Assembly (NCBI GenBank): GCA_012271125.1
Contig: JAAXHB010000154.1
Span: 1-6,757 of the forward strand
Direction of reading: 5' to 3'
DNA from: Actinomycetota bacterium
GTDB lineage: Bacteria; Actinomycetota; Acidimicrobiia; Acidimicrobiales; Aldehydirespiratoraceae
Length of the DNA: 6,757 bases
Under the pieces are notes generated by a model. That model searched no databases and was not told the DNA's origin. It saw only the letters and a program-made list of their open reading frames with translations. The translations under genes and the position numbers were made by a program. Shown one piece after another: positions 1-5,968 of the stretch (position 1 is the stretch's first letter; every line of letters starts with the position of its first letter).

Positions 1-87
1 CCAGAATCCGAGGTTGGCCATTGTCACCACGCATATAAACACAAACAGGTGCGAAATGATCCAGCCTTTAGACCAAAGCCCTCTCAT
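1..87 (-). CDS. SURF1-family protein, N-terminal fragment (cut by window edge)
   Basis: Only the first 29 codons are present; the gene runs off the left edge. The peptide has a short basic start (MRGLWSKGW) followed by one hydrophobic segment (about residues 9-22) and then the motif ANLGFW (residues 24-29). A single membrane helix followed by NLGFWQ-type residues is how SURF1 proteins begin. SURF1 is a membrane protein involved in cytochrome c oxidase (haem-copper oxidase) assembly. The frame is the same as that of dapB upstream and is separated from it by the dapB TAG stop and 90 bp. An in-frame GTG at 94-96 could give a start three codons earlier; neither start has a strong ribosome binding site, so the ATG at 85-87 is chosen because it directly precedes the basic-hydrophobic pattern. 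The assignment rests on few residues and the remainder of the gene is needed to confirm it. Confidence 0.6.
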   Translation of the reverse strand, partial: MRGLWSKGWIISHLFVFICVVTMANLGFW

Positions 88-88
88 A

Positions 89-115
89 TTTTCCACCGCA
101 ATTTTTCCACTGCAA
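89..115 (-). repeat. Tandem 13-bp repeat just before the SURF1-like start
   Basis: On the minus strand TTGCAGTGGAAAA (103-115) is followed one base later by TTGCGGTGGAAAA (89-101), a direct duplication with one mismatch. The second copy ends next to the ATG at 87 and contains the alternative GTG start at 94-96. It may be only a small tandem duplication in the leader, or it may duplicate a weak GTGGA-type ribosome binding site. No function is claimed. Confidence 0.55.
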
Positions 116-177
116 TCTGATTCAAAAGCGGACGTAGATGGGGTGAAGGCTGCGGTAGTCGACGCAGATAAGCAGTC

Positions 178-912
178 CTAGATGTCTAGGAACTCGCCAA
201 GACCGACGGTCAACCCAGCTGGCATGTCCACGATCCGGCGTACTGCTGCTAACACTCCGGGCATAAACGACGCTCGGTTGAGCGAGTCGTGCCGAATGGT
301 GAGCGTCTCACCATCGCCTCCAAAGCGGACTTCCTGATGTGCCACCGCACCCTTGAGCCGCACCGAGTGAACCGGAATATCGCTCGGGCCTTTCCCGCCA
401 CGTGCTCCAGCAATGCTGTGAGCCTGGGTTGGATCAGCATCCCACGTTTTTGAGACTTCTGCCATTTTCTCCAAGGTTGCTAGCGCCGTTCCTGAGGGTG
501 AGTCGACTTTGGCGTTGTGGTGCATTTCGATCACCTCCGCCGTTGGAAAATAGGGCGAAGCAAGCTCGGCGAAGCGCATCATCAAGACCGCTCCAATTGC
601 AAAGTTGGGTGCGATCAGGCAGTGGCTTTGCGCGAAGGCTGCTGTCAGGTCTTGATGGTCGCTTTCGGTGAGTCCTGAGGTGCCGACAACTGCGTGTATG
701 CCCGCAGCTGCGATTTCAGGGAGGTTGCTGCGAGCTGCGTCGGCGACTGTGAAGTCGACAACTACTTGCGCGCCAACGAGTTCGGTGACACTGCCATCAA
801 CGTCGATAGCTCCAACAAGTTCCGTGTCGGGGCTCTCCGTTATGGCTGTAGAGACCTCCGCGCCCATTCGTCCTTTAGCACCGCACACGCCAACACGTAT
901 CGGATCAGACAT
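178..912 (-). CDS. dapB: 4-hydroxy-tetrahydrodipicolinate reductase (DapB)
   Basis: Cytosolic NAD(P)H-dependent enzyme of the diaminopimelate route to lysine and peptidoglycan cross-links; it reduces the dihydrodipicolinate formed from the DapA product. The 244 residues match the short actinobacterial form (E. coli DapB is about 273). The Rossmann glycine motif CGAKGRMG lies at residues 10-17, followed by acidic residues (D37, D39) after the second strand, where cofactor preference is set. VVGTSG is at 75-80, NFAIG at 103-107, the catalytic segment EMHHNAKVDSPSGTA at 129-143 (paired His131/His132, Lys135 and the substrate-binding SGT), and AGARGG at 168-173 in the substrate domain. The ATG at 912 puts the glycine motif at the usual distance from the N-terminus. 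No good Shine-Dalgarno is visible, so translation may depend on upstream pnp 54 bp away. The M16 peptidase gene often found between pnp and dapB in actinomycetes is absent. Confidence 0.96.
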   Translation of the reverse strand: MSDPIRVGVCGAKGRMGAEVSTAITESPDTELVGAIDVDGSVTELVGAQVVVDFTVADAARSNLPEIAAAGIHAVVGTSGLTESDHQDLTAAFAQSHCLIAPNFAIGAVLMMRFAELASPYFPTAEVIEMHHNAKVDSPSGTALATLEKMAEVSKTWDADPTQAHSIAGARGGKGPSDIPVHSVRLKGAVAHQEVRFGGDGETLTIRHDSLNRASFMPGVLAAVRRIVDMPAGLTVGLGEFLDI

Positions 913-966
913 GTTCGCTAGAAGCGTCGGGGACTGCTGGGATGCTTTACCGCTGGAGACGACGAC

Positions 967-3465
967 CTAGTAACGACGCCTTGAGCGGCTTTCAGGGCCG
1001 AGGTTGCCGAACTCCTGACGCAGTTCTTCGTCGAAGGACTCCTCAAAGGACACAGCGTTACGTGAGTTTGATTGCTGACCGTCACGCCGATCACGATTGT
1101 CACGGCGGTCGTCGCGGCGCTCTGAACGTCCATTGCGATTGCGGTTATCCCTGTCACGGTTGTCCCTGTCATGATTATCTCTGGCACGATTATCCCTGTC
1201 ACGATTACGAGGGCGGTCGTCGTTGCCTCGATCGTTGGAACGTCCGCCGCGATTATCACCTCTGGCATTATCTCTGTTACCTCTGGCGTTTTCGCGAGGC
1301 TCATAGCCAACTGGGAGCAGCGAAATCTTGCCGTTCGGGTCGATGTCATCAACCACGACCTCGATTTCAGAGCCCAGCTCGACGACATCTTCCACTCGGT
1401 CAATGCGTTGGCCTCGACCGAGTTTTGAGATATGGACAAGCCCATCTCGACCCGGAAGGATGTTCACAAAGGCACCGAACTTGGTGATACTGACCACGCG
1501 GCCTTCGTAGGTAGCTCCGATCTCCGCTGAGGGCGGATCGAGAATCAACTTGACCTGCCGTTCGGCTTCGTCAACGTTGGTGGAATCCACCGACGAGATG
1601 AACACGATGCCAACTGAACCGTCGTCGTCAACACTGATCTCAGCACCGGTTTCGGCCTGAATCGTGTTGATGACCTTGCCTTTCGGCCCGATCACGTCGC
1701 CGATTTTGTCCATCGGGATTTCGAACTTGCAAACCTTCGGAGCGGTGTCACGCACCTCAGCGCGAGGAGCGTCGATGGCTTGGGTCATCACCTCAAGTAT
1801 CTGCATGCGGGCATCACGTGCCTGAAGCAGCGCATCGGCGAGAACTTGAGCGGGAATACCCGAAATTTTCGTGTCAAGCTGCAAGGCAGTAATGAAGTCC
1901 GAGGTTCCGGCAACCTTGAAGTCCATATCACCGTAAGCGTCTTCGGCACCAAGAATGTCGGTCAGGGTCACGTAGCTGCCTTCGGCGTGAACTAGTCCCA
2001 TGGCAACGCCGGCGACGGGTGCCTTGATCGGCACGCCGGCATCCATCAACGACAGGGTTGAGCCACACACTGACGCCATCGAGGTCGAACCATTAGACGA
2101 CAACGCTTCTGAGACGGTGCGCACGGTGTAAGGCCAGTCTTCAAAGGCTGGAATCACAGGCACCAGGGCACGCTCAGCAAGGGCACCGTGGCCAATCTCG
2201 CGACGCTTGGGGCCGCGCATGAAGCCGGTCTCGCCAGTGCTGAATGGCGGGAAGTTGTAATGGTGCATGTAACGCTTTTTGTCAGTGGGTGACAAGTCGT
2301 CGATCATCTGATCGGTGCGGTTCAGCCCAAGCGTGGTCACGTTGAGCACCTGAGTTTCGCCGCGCTGGAACAGTCCGGAGCCGTGAGCAGTCGGGATAAT
2401 GCCGATCTGTGCCGACAGGTTGCGCAGCTGATCGGTCTTGCGACCGTCGATACGAAGACCTTCGGTAACGATGCGGCGGCGCACCACGGCTTTGGTGACT
2501 GAGCGAATCGCAGCCTTGATCTGGGTGGTGACGTTTTCTTCGTCAAAACGCTCTTGAAGTTGTTCAACGATTGACGCTGTCAGCTCCGATTCGGCTTCTT
2601 GACGCTCAGCCTTGTCGGCAATAGTCTGAGTAGCTGCGATTTGATCCTGCGCCGTGTCGATGACGGCTTGATGAATTTCGTCGCTGTAATCCGACAACAG
2701 CTCGGTTTCCATCTTCTCGACCGGGCCGAGAGCGTCGAGCATTTCTTGTTGCAAGGCAATGGCTTCACGAATAGAGGTCTTGGCGATTTCGAGACCGCCT
2801 GCAAGCAATTCCTCGTCCATCTTTGGCGTGCCTGCGTCATAAGCGTCCCAGGTGTTGGCGGTGCCGGCGGCTTCCACCATCATCACAGCAACGTCGTCAT
2901 CTGCGAGGCGTCCTGCGACCACCATTTCAAAGGCAGCGTTTTCGCTTTCTTGATATGTGGGATATGCGACCCATTCGCCGTTGCCAGTCCATGCCAGACG
3001 CACTGCACCAATCGGTCCTTCGAAAGGAATCGACGACATGCACAACGCCATCGAAGCTGCGTTTAGTGCGGCCATGTCATAGGGGTTGACCTGATCGGCG
3101 CCCAACACGGTGGCGACGACGTGGACTTCGTTGCGGAAACCGTCGGGGAATGCGGGACGCAGCGGTCGGTCGATCAGACGACAGGTCAAGATGGCCTGCT
3201 CGCCGGCTCGAGCTTCGCGACGAAAGAATGAGCCGGGGATTTTGCCGGCTGCATACATGCGCTCTTCCACGTCAACGGTTAGTGGGAAGAAGTCGGCACC
3301 TTCGCGTGGGGCTTTGGCAGCTGTAGCTGTGACCAGCACGAGAGTGTCGCCGATTTGGGCGGTCACCGAGCCGCTTGCAAGCGGTGCGAGGACGCCGGTT
3401 TCAAATGTAAGTGTCTTGTTGTCAGAGCGCGAGAAAGCGCCAGACACGTTTACGGGATTATTCAT
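967..3465 (-). CDS. pnp: Polyribonucleotide nucleotidyltransferase (PNPase) with a long disordered C-terminal tail
   Basis: Phosphorolytic 3'-5' exoribonuclease that also makes heteropolymeric tails; it works as a cytosolic trimer and often joins RNA degradosomes. The start at 3465 (MNNPVNVSG) is chosen because AGGAG lies 5 bases upstream; an open frame extends 33 codons further but lacks a usable site and runs through a hairpin. Of 832 residues, the first 720 match the normal architecture: first RNase PH domain (about 15-240, with FFRRE at 80-84 and RLIDRPLRP at 96-104), helical linker (245-335), second RNase PH domain (337-565) with active-site Asp509, Asp515 and Lys517 (equivalent to D486, D492, K494 of E. 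coli), KH domain with GPKG at 593-596, and S1 domain (about 650-718). Residues 721-832 are an extra low-complexity tail rich in Arg, Asp, Asn and Gly, then a short acidic stretch (FEESFDEELRQEF) and a basic end (SRSRRRY). E. coli PNPase has 711 residues. Stop is TAG. Confidence 0.97.
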   Translation of the reverse strand: MNNPVNVSGAFSRSDNKTLTFETGVLAPLASGSVTAQIGDTLVLVTATAAKAPREGADFFPLTVDVEERMYAAGKIPGSFFRREARAGEQAILTCRLIDRPLRPAFPDGFRNEVHVVATVLGADQVNPYDMAALNAASMALCMSSIPFEGPIGAVRLAWTGNGEWVAYPTYQESENAAFEMVVAGRLADDDVAVMMVEAAGTANTWDAYDAGTPKMDEELLAGGLEIAKTSIREAIALQQEMLDALGPVEKMETELLSDYSDEIHQAVIDTAQDQIAATQTIADKAERQEAESELTASIVEQLQERFDEENVTTQIKAAIRSVTKAVVRRRIVTEGLRIDGRKTDQLRNLSAQIGIIPTAHGSGLFQRGETQVLNVTTLGLNRTDQMIDDLSPTDKKRYMHHYNFPPFSTGETGFMRGPKRREIGHGALAERALVPVIPAFEDWPYTVRTVSEALSSNGSTSMASVCGSTLSLMDAGVPIKAPVAGVAMGLVHAEGSYVTLTDILGAEDAYGDMDFKVAGTSDFITALQLDTKISGIPAQVLADALLQARDARMQILEVMTQAIDAPRAEVRDTAPKVCKFEIPMDKIGDVIGPKGKVINTIQAETGAEISVDDDGSVGIVFISSVDSTNVDEAERQVKLILDPPSAEIGATYEGRVVSITKFGAFVNILPGRDGLVHISKLGRGQRIDRVEDVVELGSEIEVVVDDIDPNGKISLLPVGYEPRENARGNRDNARGDNRGGRSNDRGNDDRPRNRDRDNRARDNHDRDNRDRDNRNRNGRSERRDDRRDNRDRRDGQQSNSRNAVSFEESFDEELRQEFGNLGPESRSRRRY
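1143..1202 (-). repeat. Four tandem 15-bp repeats encoding pentapeptides in the PNPase tail
   Basis: Four consecutive 15-bp units, for example plus-strand GATTATCCCTGTCAC (1188-1202), GATTATCTCTGGCAC (1173-1187), GGTTGTCCCTGTCAT (1158-1172) and GGTTATCCCTGTCAC (1143-1157), differ at only a few positions; a decayed copy continues at 1203. The period is five codons, so each copy adds one pentad (NRDRD, NRARD, NHDRD type) without changing the frame. This looks like in-frame tandem duplication inside the disordered tail and predicts length variation between strains. Confidence 0.8.
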
Positions 3466-3470
3466 CTTTT

Positions 3471-3475
3471 CTCCT
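3471..3475 (-). promoter_or_regulatory. Ribosome binding site that fixes the pnp start
   Basis: On the minus strand AGGAG followed by AAAAG lies directly before ATG at 3465. This clear Shine-Dalgarno rules in the 832-residue form of PNPase over the longer open frame. Confidence 0.85.
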
Positions 3476-3524
3476 GATGAGTTTTCGGGGCATAGCCCCT
3501 TCAGACGCAGACTCACCAGTTCCC

Positions 3525-3559
3525 AGTCGTATCGGCCCATCATGTAGGCCGATACGACT
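3525..3559 (-). promoter_or_regulatory. Perfect 13-bp inverted repeat in the pnp leader
   Basis: AGTCGTATCGGCC (3525-3537) and its exact reverse complement (3547-3559) flank a 9-base loop, about 60 bases upstream of the pnp ATG. Neither direction has a U-tract afterwards, so a simple intrinsic terminator is unlikely. In E. coli a hairpin in the pnp leader is cut by RNase III and PNPase then represses its own expression; this stem occupies the equivalent place. A role as an RNase processing and autoregulation site is inferred from position only. Confidence 0.6.
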
Positions 3560-3609
3560 AGCACCGGAGCAGTCGTGCTCTGATTTTTACCTTTCCGGCC
3601 TTGCCTTAA

Positions 3610-3625
3610 ATGCGCTTAGGCGCAT
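3610..3625 (-). terminator. Short stem-loop after rpsO, possible weak terminator
   Basis: ATGCGC and GCGCAT form a perfect 6-bp stem with a 4-base loop. In the transcribed (minus) direction it ends in a short T-rich TTTAA stretch. This is weak for an intrinsic terminator; it may instead reduce read-through or protect the rpsO 3' end. Confidence 0.35.
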
Positions 3626-3654
3626 GCTTGGCTTGGCCTGTCACTGGGTTGTCG

Positions 3655-3675
3655 CCAGATGTGTGATACATCTGG
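3655..3675 (-). terminator. 8-bp stem-loop 11 bases after the rpsO stop
   Basis: CCAGATGT and ACATCTGG pair perfectly around a 5-base loop just downstream of rpsO. No U-tract follows. It probably marks the rpsO mRNA 3' end, as a U-less terminator or a block to 3' exonucleases, in the junction where rpsO-pnp transcripts are commonly processed. Confidence 0.4.
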
Positions 3676-3686
3676 AGTGCTTGTGG

Positions 3687-4001
3687 CTAGCGACGCAGGT
3701 TCAGGTGTGAGATCACCTCGCGGTAGCGCTCGACATCGTTGCGTTTGACATAGTCAAGCAGTCGACGACGTCTGCCGACGAGCATCAGCAGACCTCGTCT
3801 GCTGTGGTGATCTTTTTGATGAACTCGCAGGTGCTCAGTGAGATGGTTGATGCGTGCTGAAAGTAACGCAATCTGAACCTCAGGGGCACCGGTGTCGTTG
3901 GAAGCCAAGCCGAAGGCAGCAGCAGTCGAGGCGACAATATCTGACCTCGATATGTCGGCCTTTGTGCCTGCTGGCGCGGTTGCGGTAGCGGCTTCTGCCA
4001 T
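3687..4001 (-). CDS. rpsO: 30S ribosomal protein S15
   Basis: Primary 16S rRNA-binding protein of the small-subunit platform. The family core is unmistakable: NDTGAPEVQIALL at residues 35-47, INHLTEHL at 51-58, the KDHHSRRGLL signature at 63-72, RRRRLLDYVKR at 77-87, and the usual LRR end. The 104 residues exceed the usual 88-89 because of an Ala/Thr-rich N-terminal extension (MAEAATATAPAGTKA). No alternative start exists between this extension and the core, so the ATG at 4001 stands. It begins 21 bp after the ferredoxin stop, has no Shine-Dalgarno, and is preceded by a TANNNT hexamer at leaderless spacing. pnp follows downstream, the conserved bacterial order. Confidence 0.96.
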   Translation of the reverse strand: MAEAATATAPAGTKADISRSDIVASTAAAFGLASNDTGAPEVQIALLSARINHLTEHLRVHQKDHHSRRGLLMLVGRRRRLLDYVKRNDVERYREVISHLNLRR

Positions 4002-4008
4002 GTGGGTA

Positions 4009-4014
4009 AGGCTA
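4009..4014 (-). promoter_or_regulatory. Candidate -10 element for a leaderless rpsO transcript
   Basis: TAGCCT on the minus strand ends 7 bases before the rpsO ATG, so transcription would start at or next to the A of the ATG. Leaderless mRNAs with TANNNT at this distance are common in actinomycetes, and rpsO has no ribosome binding site. No -35 hexamer is evident. Confidence 0.4.
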
Positions 4015-4022
4015 CAGGCGGG

Positions 4023-4211
4023 CTATTCGATTGAGATCGCTTGTTTGGGGCAGCGATGGACGCATTCTTCTATGAGGGCTCGTTCAGACTCGTCGGGGTT
4101 TTCATTGAGGATGTATAAGAAGTCGTCGTCACGCACCTCGAAAACGTCGGGTGCTATTGCCATACATATGGCGTTGCTTTCGCACAAGTCAAAATCAACA
4201 ATAATTTTCAT
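4023..4211 (-). CDS. Small three-cysteine ferredoxin, [3Fe-4S] type
   Basis: A 62-residue soluble electron carrier of the kind that feeds cytochrome P450s and related oxygenases in actinomycetes. Cluster ligands expected from the family are Cys10, Cys16 (C-x5-C) and Cys54 in a Cys-Pro pair (residues 54-55). The position that would hold the fourth ligand of a [4Fe-4S] cluster is Asn13 (CESNAIC), so a [3Fe-4S] or labile cluster is expected. APDVFEV (20-26) is the usual family segment after the first ligands. An extra Cys50 lies four residues before Cys54. The start is supported by AAAAGGAG six bases upstream. The acyl-CoA synthetase gene lies 87 bp upstream and rpsO 21 bp downstream; no P450 is in the window, so its partner is unknown. 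Confidence 0.9.
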   Translation of the reverse strand: MKIIVDFDLCESNAICMAIAPDVFEVRDDDFLYILNENPDESERALIEECVHRCPKQAISIE

Positions 4212-4217
4212 ATAGGT

Positions 4218-4225
4218 CTCCTTTT
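4218..4225 (-). promoter_or_regulatory. Strong ribosome binding site of the ferredoxin gene
   Basis: AAAAGGAG followed by six bases (ACCTAT) precedes the ATG at 4211. It is the best Shine-Dalgarno in the window, suggesting high translation of the ferredoxin. Confidence 0.85.
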
Positions 4226-4275
4226 ATTCGTGCACATCTCTATTCGTTTATTTATATTCGTCCATTTCTATTCGT
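4225..4275 (-). repeat. Four spaced ACGAATA repeats upstream of the ferredoxin
   Basis: The heptamer TATTCGT (ACGAATA on the coding strand) occurs at 4225-4231, 4241-4247, 4255-4261 and 4269-4275, with starts 16, 14 and 14 bp apart. The two upstream units share a longer 14-bp form, GGACGAATA plus AAAT-like bases. The tract is much richer in A+T than its surroundings and fills the space between the acyl-CoA synthetase stop and the ferredoxin ribosome binding site. It could be an operator array or a simple tandem expansion. Confidence 0.75.
4251..4256 (-). promoter_or_regulatory. Candidate -10 element for the ferredoxin gene
   Basis: TATAAA on the minus strand (five of six bases of TATAAT) lies inside the ACGAATA repeat tract and would give a leader of about 33 bases. 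The matching -35 region is poor (TTGGAC at 17 bp). If real, the repeats straddle the promoter. Confidence 0.35.
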
Positions 4276-4298
4276 CCAAATCGGTGCTGGTCGCTTCC

Positions 4299-5882
4299 TC
4301 AACCGTAGACGTCTCGCAGCTCGTGTTTGAGGATTTTCAGGGTGGCGTTGCGGGGCAGCGGTCCTGGATATATCTCAAGTTGCTCGGGGATTTTTTGACG
4401 TGCCAGCCCTGCGGTCTCACATGCGTCGACCATTGCCTTCAGAGTTAGCGGTTCGGTATCAGTTGCGGACTCGATAACGGCACAAACTCTTTCACCTCGC
4501 TCTGGATCGGCCAAACCGATAACGGCTACGGCTGCAACATTTGGCAGCGTGTATAAGACGTCTTCGATTTCTTTAGCGGAAATGTTTTCGCCCTTGCGGA
4601 TGATGATGTCCTTGAGACGCCCTGTCAGCACGAGATGCCCGTCGGGGCGGATGATGCCAAGGTCGCCGGTTCGGAACCGCCCTTGGTCGTCGAAGGCATC
4701 TAGGTCGGGGTTGGTGTAGCCGGCAAACAGCATCGAACCGGCGACCCTGATCTCGCCTTCGGTGCCTGTGTCGACGTTGTTGCCGTCGGCGTCAGTTATT
4801 GACACTTCACATCCAAACACGGGTTTGCCGTCGGTGTTGGCTAGTTGCTCATCAGTGTCATCTGGTGAGCCTTGAGAAATCATCGGGCATTCAGTCATGC
4901 CATAACCATGTGCCACTGGTATGCCCATCTGTTCACGAACCTCGTAATACACCTCAGGAGGTTTGGGTGCCCCGCCGCCTGACAACACTCGCAAGGTCGG
5001 CACCGCGTGATTGTTTGTGGTTTCGGTCGCCTTTTTGTCTTCAGCGCAAAACATTGAGTAGAACGCAGTGGAGCCGCCCGCCATCGTCACCCCATGCTTG
5101 CGGTACAGCTTCACAGCTTCGGCAGGCACGAACCGCTCCATGAGCACCGAACCGAAACCCGACGCCAGCATTGTCACCATGTAGTCAGGCCCGCCGATGT
5201 GGGCATATGGGAACGCAATCGAACCGACATCATCGGCGGTCATGTTTAAGGCTTTAGCCAAGCCGGTTCCGCCGGCGATTAGTGAAGCGTCGGTGTGGCA
5301 AACGCCTTTGGGGTCAGCGGTTGTGCCAGAGGTGTAGTACTTCCAACGAATCGCCAGAGACGTATGTGCCGGAGGTGTGGGCGACGATGCGAACGACGGA
5401 GGCAGCGTTGTCGGGTCGCCGGTCGGCAAGTTTTTGTATCCGTTGATTAGTGCAGGTGGCGCTGTCATGCCCGCCTTGAAGACGATGTCGCCGTAGAAGA
5501 TGTCATCACACATTTGCTCATAGTCAAAGTCACCCCAAACACCAGAGTGAAACATGACGGCTGCCTTGGTTTCGTTTATACAGAACCCAACTTCTCTGTG
5601 GCGATAGATGTGAATGATCGGGTTTTGAACCGCGCCGAGGCGACTCAGAGCGAAGCTCAAAATGACGGTCTCTATGCGAGTCGGCAGCTGCCAGCTGACC
5701 GGCGTGCCTTCGGTAATACCTAGGTTGAAAAGACCAGCGGCTACTCGTTCAGCTTCGTCTCGAAACTCCGCAAAGGTAAGGCGGCGGTCAGTGTCGTCGA
5801 CCAGCATGAGCTGATCGCCACTTGCTTCAACTCGACACTCTAGTAACTCCCAGAAACTGTCGGCTTCTAAAAGCTGCGTCAT
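4299..5882 (-). CDS. AMP-forming acyl-CoA synthetase (FadD/cyclohexanecarboxylate-CoA ligase-like)
   Basis: Class I adenylate-forming ligase that activates a carboxylic acid to an acyl-AMP and then to an acyl-CoA. All 527 residues and the core motifs are present: ATP-binding loop YTSGTTADPKG at 183-193, GYGMTE at 326-331, FRTGDLG at 403-409, hinge and A8 region GRLKDIIIRKGENISAKEIE at 421-440, and the A10 segment PRNATLKILK at 510-519 with the likely catalytic Lys516. The residue before that lysine is Leu where Gly is usual in acetyl-CoA synthetases. No signal peptide or membrane helix is seen. The substrate cannot be read from the sequence; the SDR and ferredoxin nearby suggest fatty, alicyclic or steroid-side-chain acids. 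The start at 5882 is the only ATG/GTG/TTG in frame after an upstream TAG, but it lacks a good ribosome binding site. Confidence 0.93.
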   Translation of the reverse strand: MTQLLEADSFWELLECRVEASGDQLMLVDDTDRRLTFAEFRDEAERVAAGLFNLGITEGTPVSWQLPTRIETVILSFALSRLGAVQNPIIHIYRHREVGFCINETKAAVMFHSGVWGDFDYEQMCDDIFYGDIVFKAGMTAPPALINGYKNLPTGDPTTLPPSFASSPTPPAHTSLAIRWKYYTSGTTADPKGVCHTDASLIAGGTGLAKALNMTADDVGSIAFPYAHIGGPDYMVTMLASGFGSVLMERFVPAEAVKLYRKHGVTMAGGSTAFYSMFCAEDKKATETTNNHAVPTLRVLSGGGAPKPPEVYYEVREQMGIPVAHGYGMTECPMISQGSPDDTDEQLANTDGKPVFGCEVSITDADGNNVDTGTEGEIRVAGSMLFAGYTNPDLDAFDDQGRFRTGDLGIIRPDGHLVLTGRLKDIIIRKGENISAKEIEDVLYTLPNVAAVAVIGLADPERGERVCAVIESATDTEPLTLKAMVDACETAGLARQKIPEQLEIYPGPLPRNATLKILKHELRDVYG

Positions 5883-5907
5883 GACAACTTCATGATGTGC
5901 GCTTGAG

Positions 5908-5951
5908 GCGGCCTCAGCCGCTGCGACCTGGGCGTTGAGTCCCTAGGTCGC
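5908..5951 (-). terminator. Two adjacent stem-loops between glnB and the acyl-CoA synthetase
   Basis: The first structure (5923-5951) pairs GCGACCT with AGGTCGC and, after a one-base bulge, GGG with CCC around an 8-base loop: ten pairs, beginning 17 bases after the glnB stop. The second (5908-5921) pairs GCGGC with GCCGC around a 4-base loop. Neither is followed by a U-tract. They probably end or process the glnB transcript, so the ligase gene may have its own promoter, which I could not identify. Confidence 0.5.
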
Positions 5952-5968
5952 TGAGATCAGACGGTGAC

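Noticed and set aside
150..167. Hairpin after dapB (CTGCG/CGCAG)
   Set aside because: A 5-bp stem with an 8-base loop and no U-tract is too weak to call a terminator.
1143..1217. CRISPR-like or intergenic repeat array
   Set aside because: The units are inside the pnp reading frame, with a period of exactly five codons and no spacers.
918..1445. Minus-strand 175-codon frame overlapping the pnp tail
   Set aside because: It is an out-of-frame reading of the same repeats; the Thr/Ile-rich peptide is a by-product of the 15-bp units.
942..1487. Plus-strand open frame of 181 codons over the pnp 3' end
   Set aside because: It lies opposite the repetitive PNPase tail, reads as Cys/His/Asp-rich repeats created by the complementary strand, and has no support as a gene.
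3466..3564. 33-codon N-terminal extension of pnp
   Set aside because: It runs through the leader hairpin, has no ribosome binding site and no similarity to the PNPase N-terminus; AGGAG directly before 3465 marks the real start.
4225..4275. CRISPR array
   Set aside because: The repeated unit is only 7 bp (14 at most) with 7-9 bp between copies, far too short for CRISPR repeats and spacers.
5879..5893. Four-codon upstream frame overlapping the acyl-CoA synthetase start (ATGA)
   Set aside because: It is only ATG plus three codons with no ribosome binding site, well within chance.
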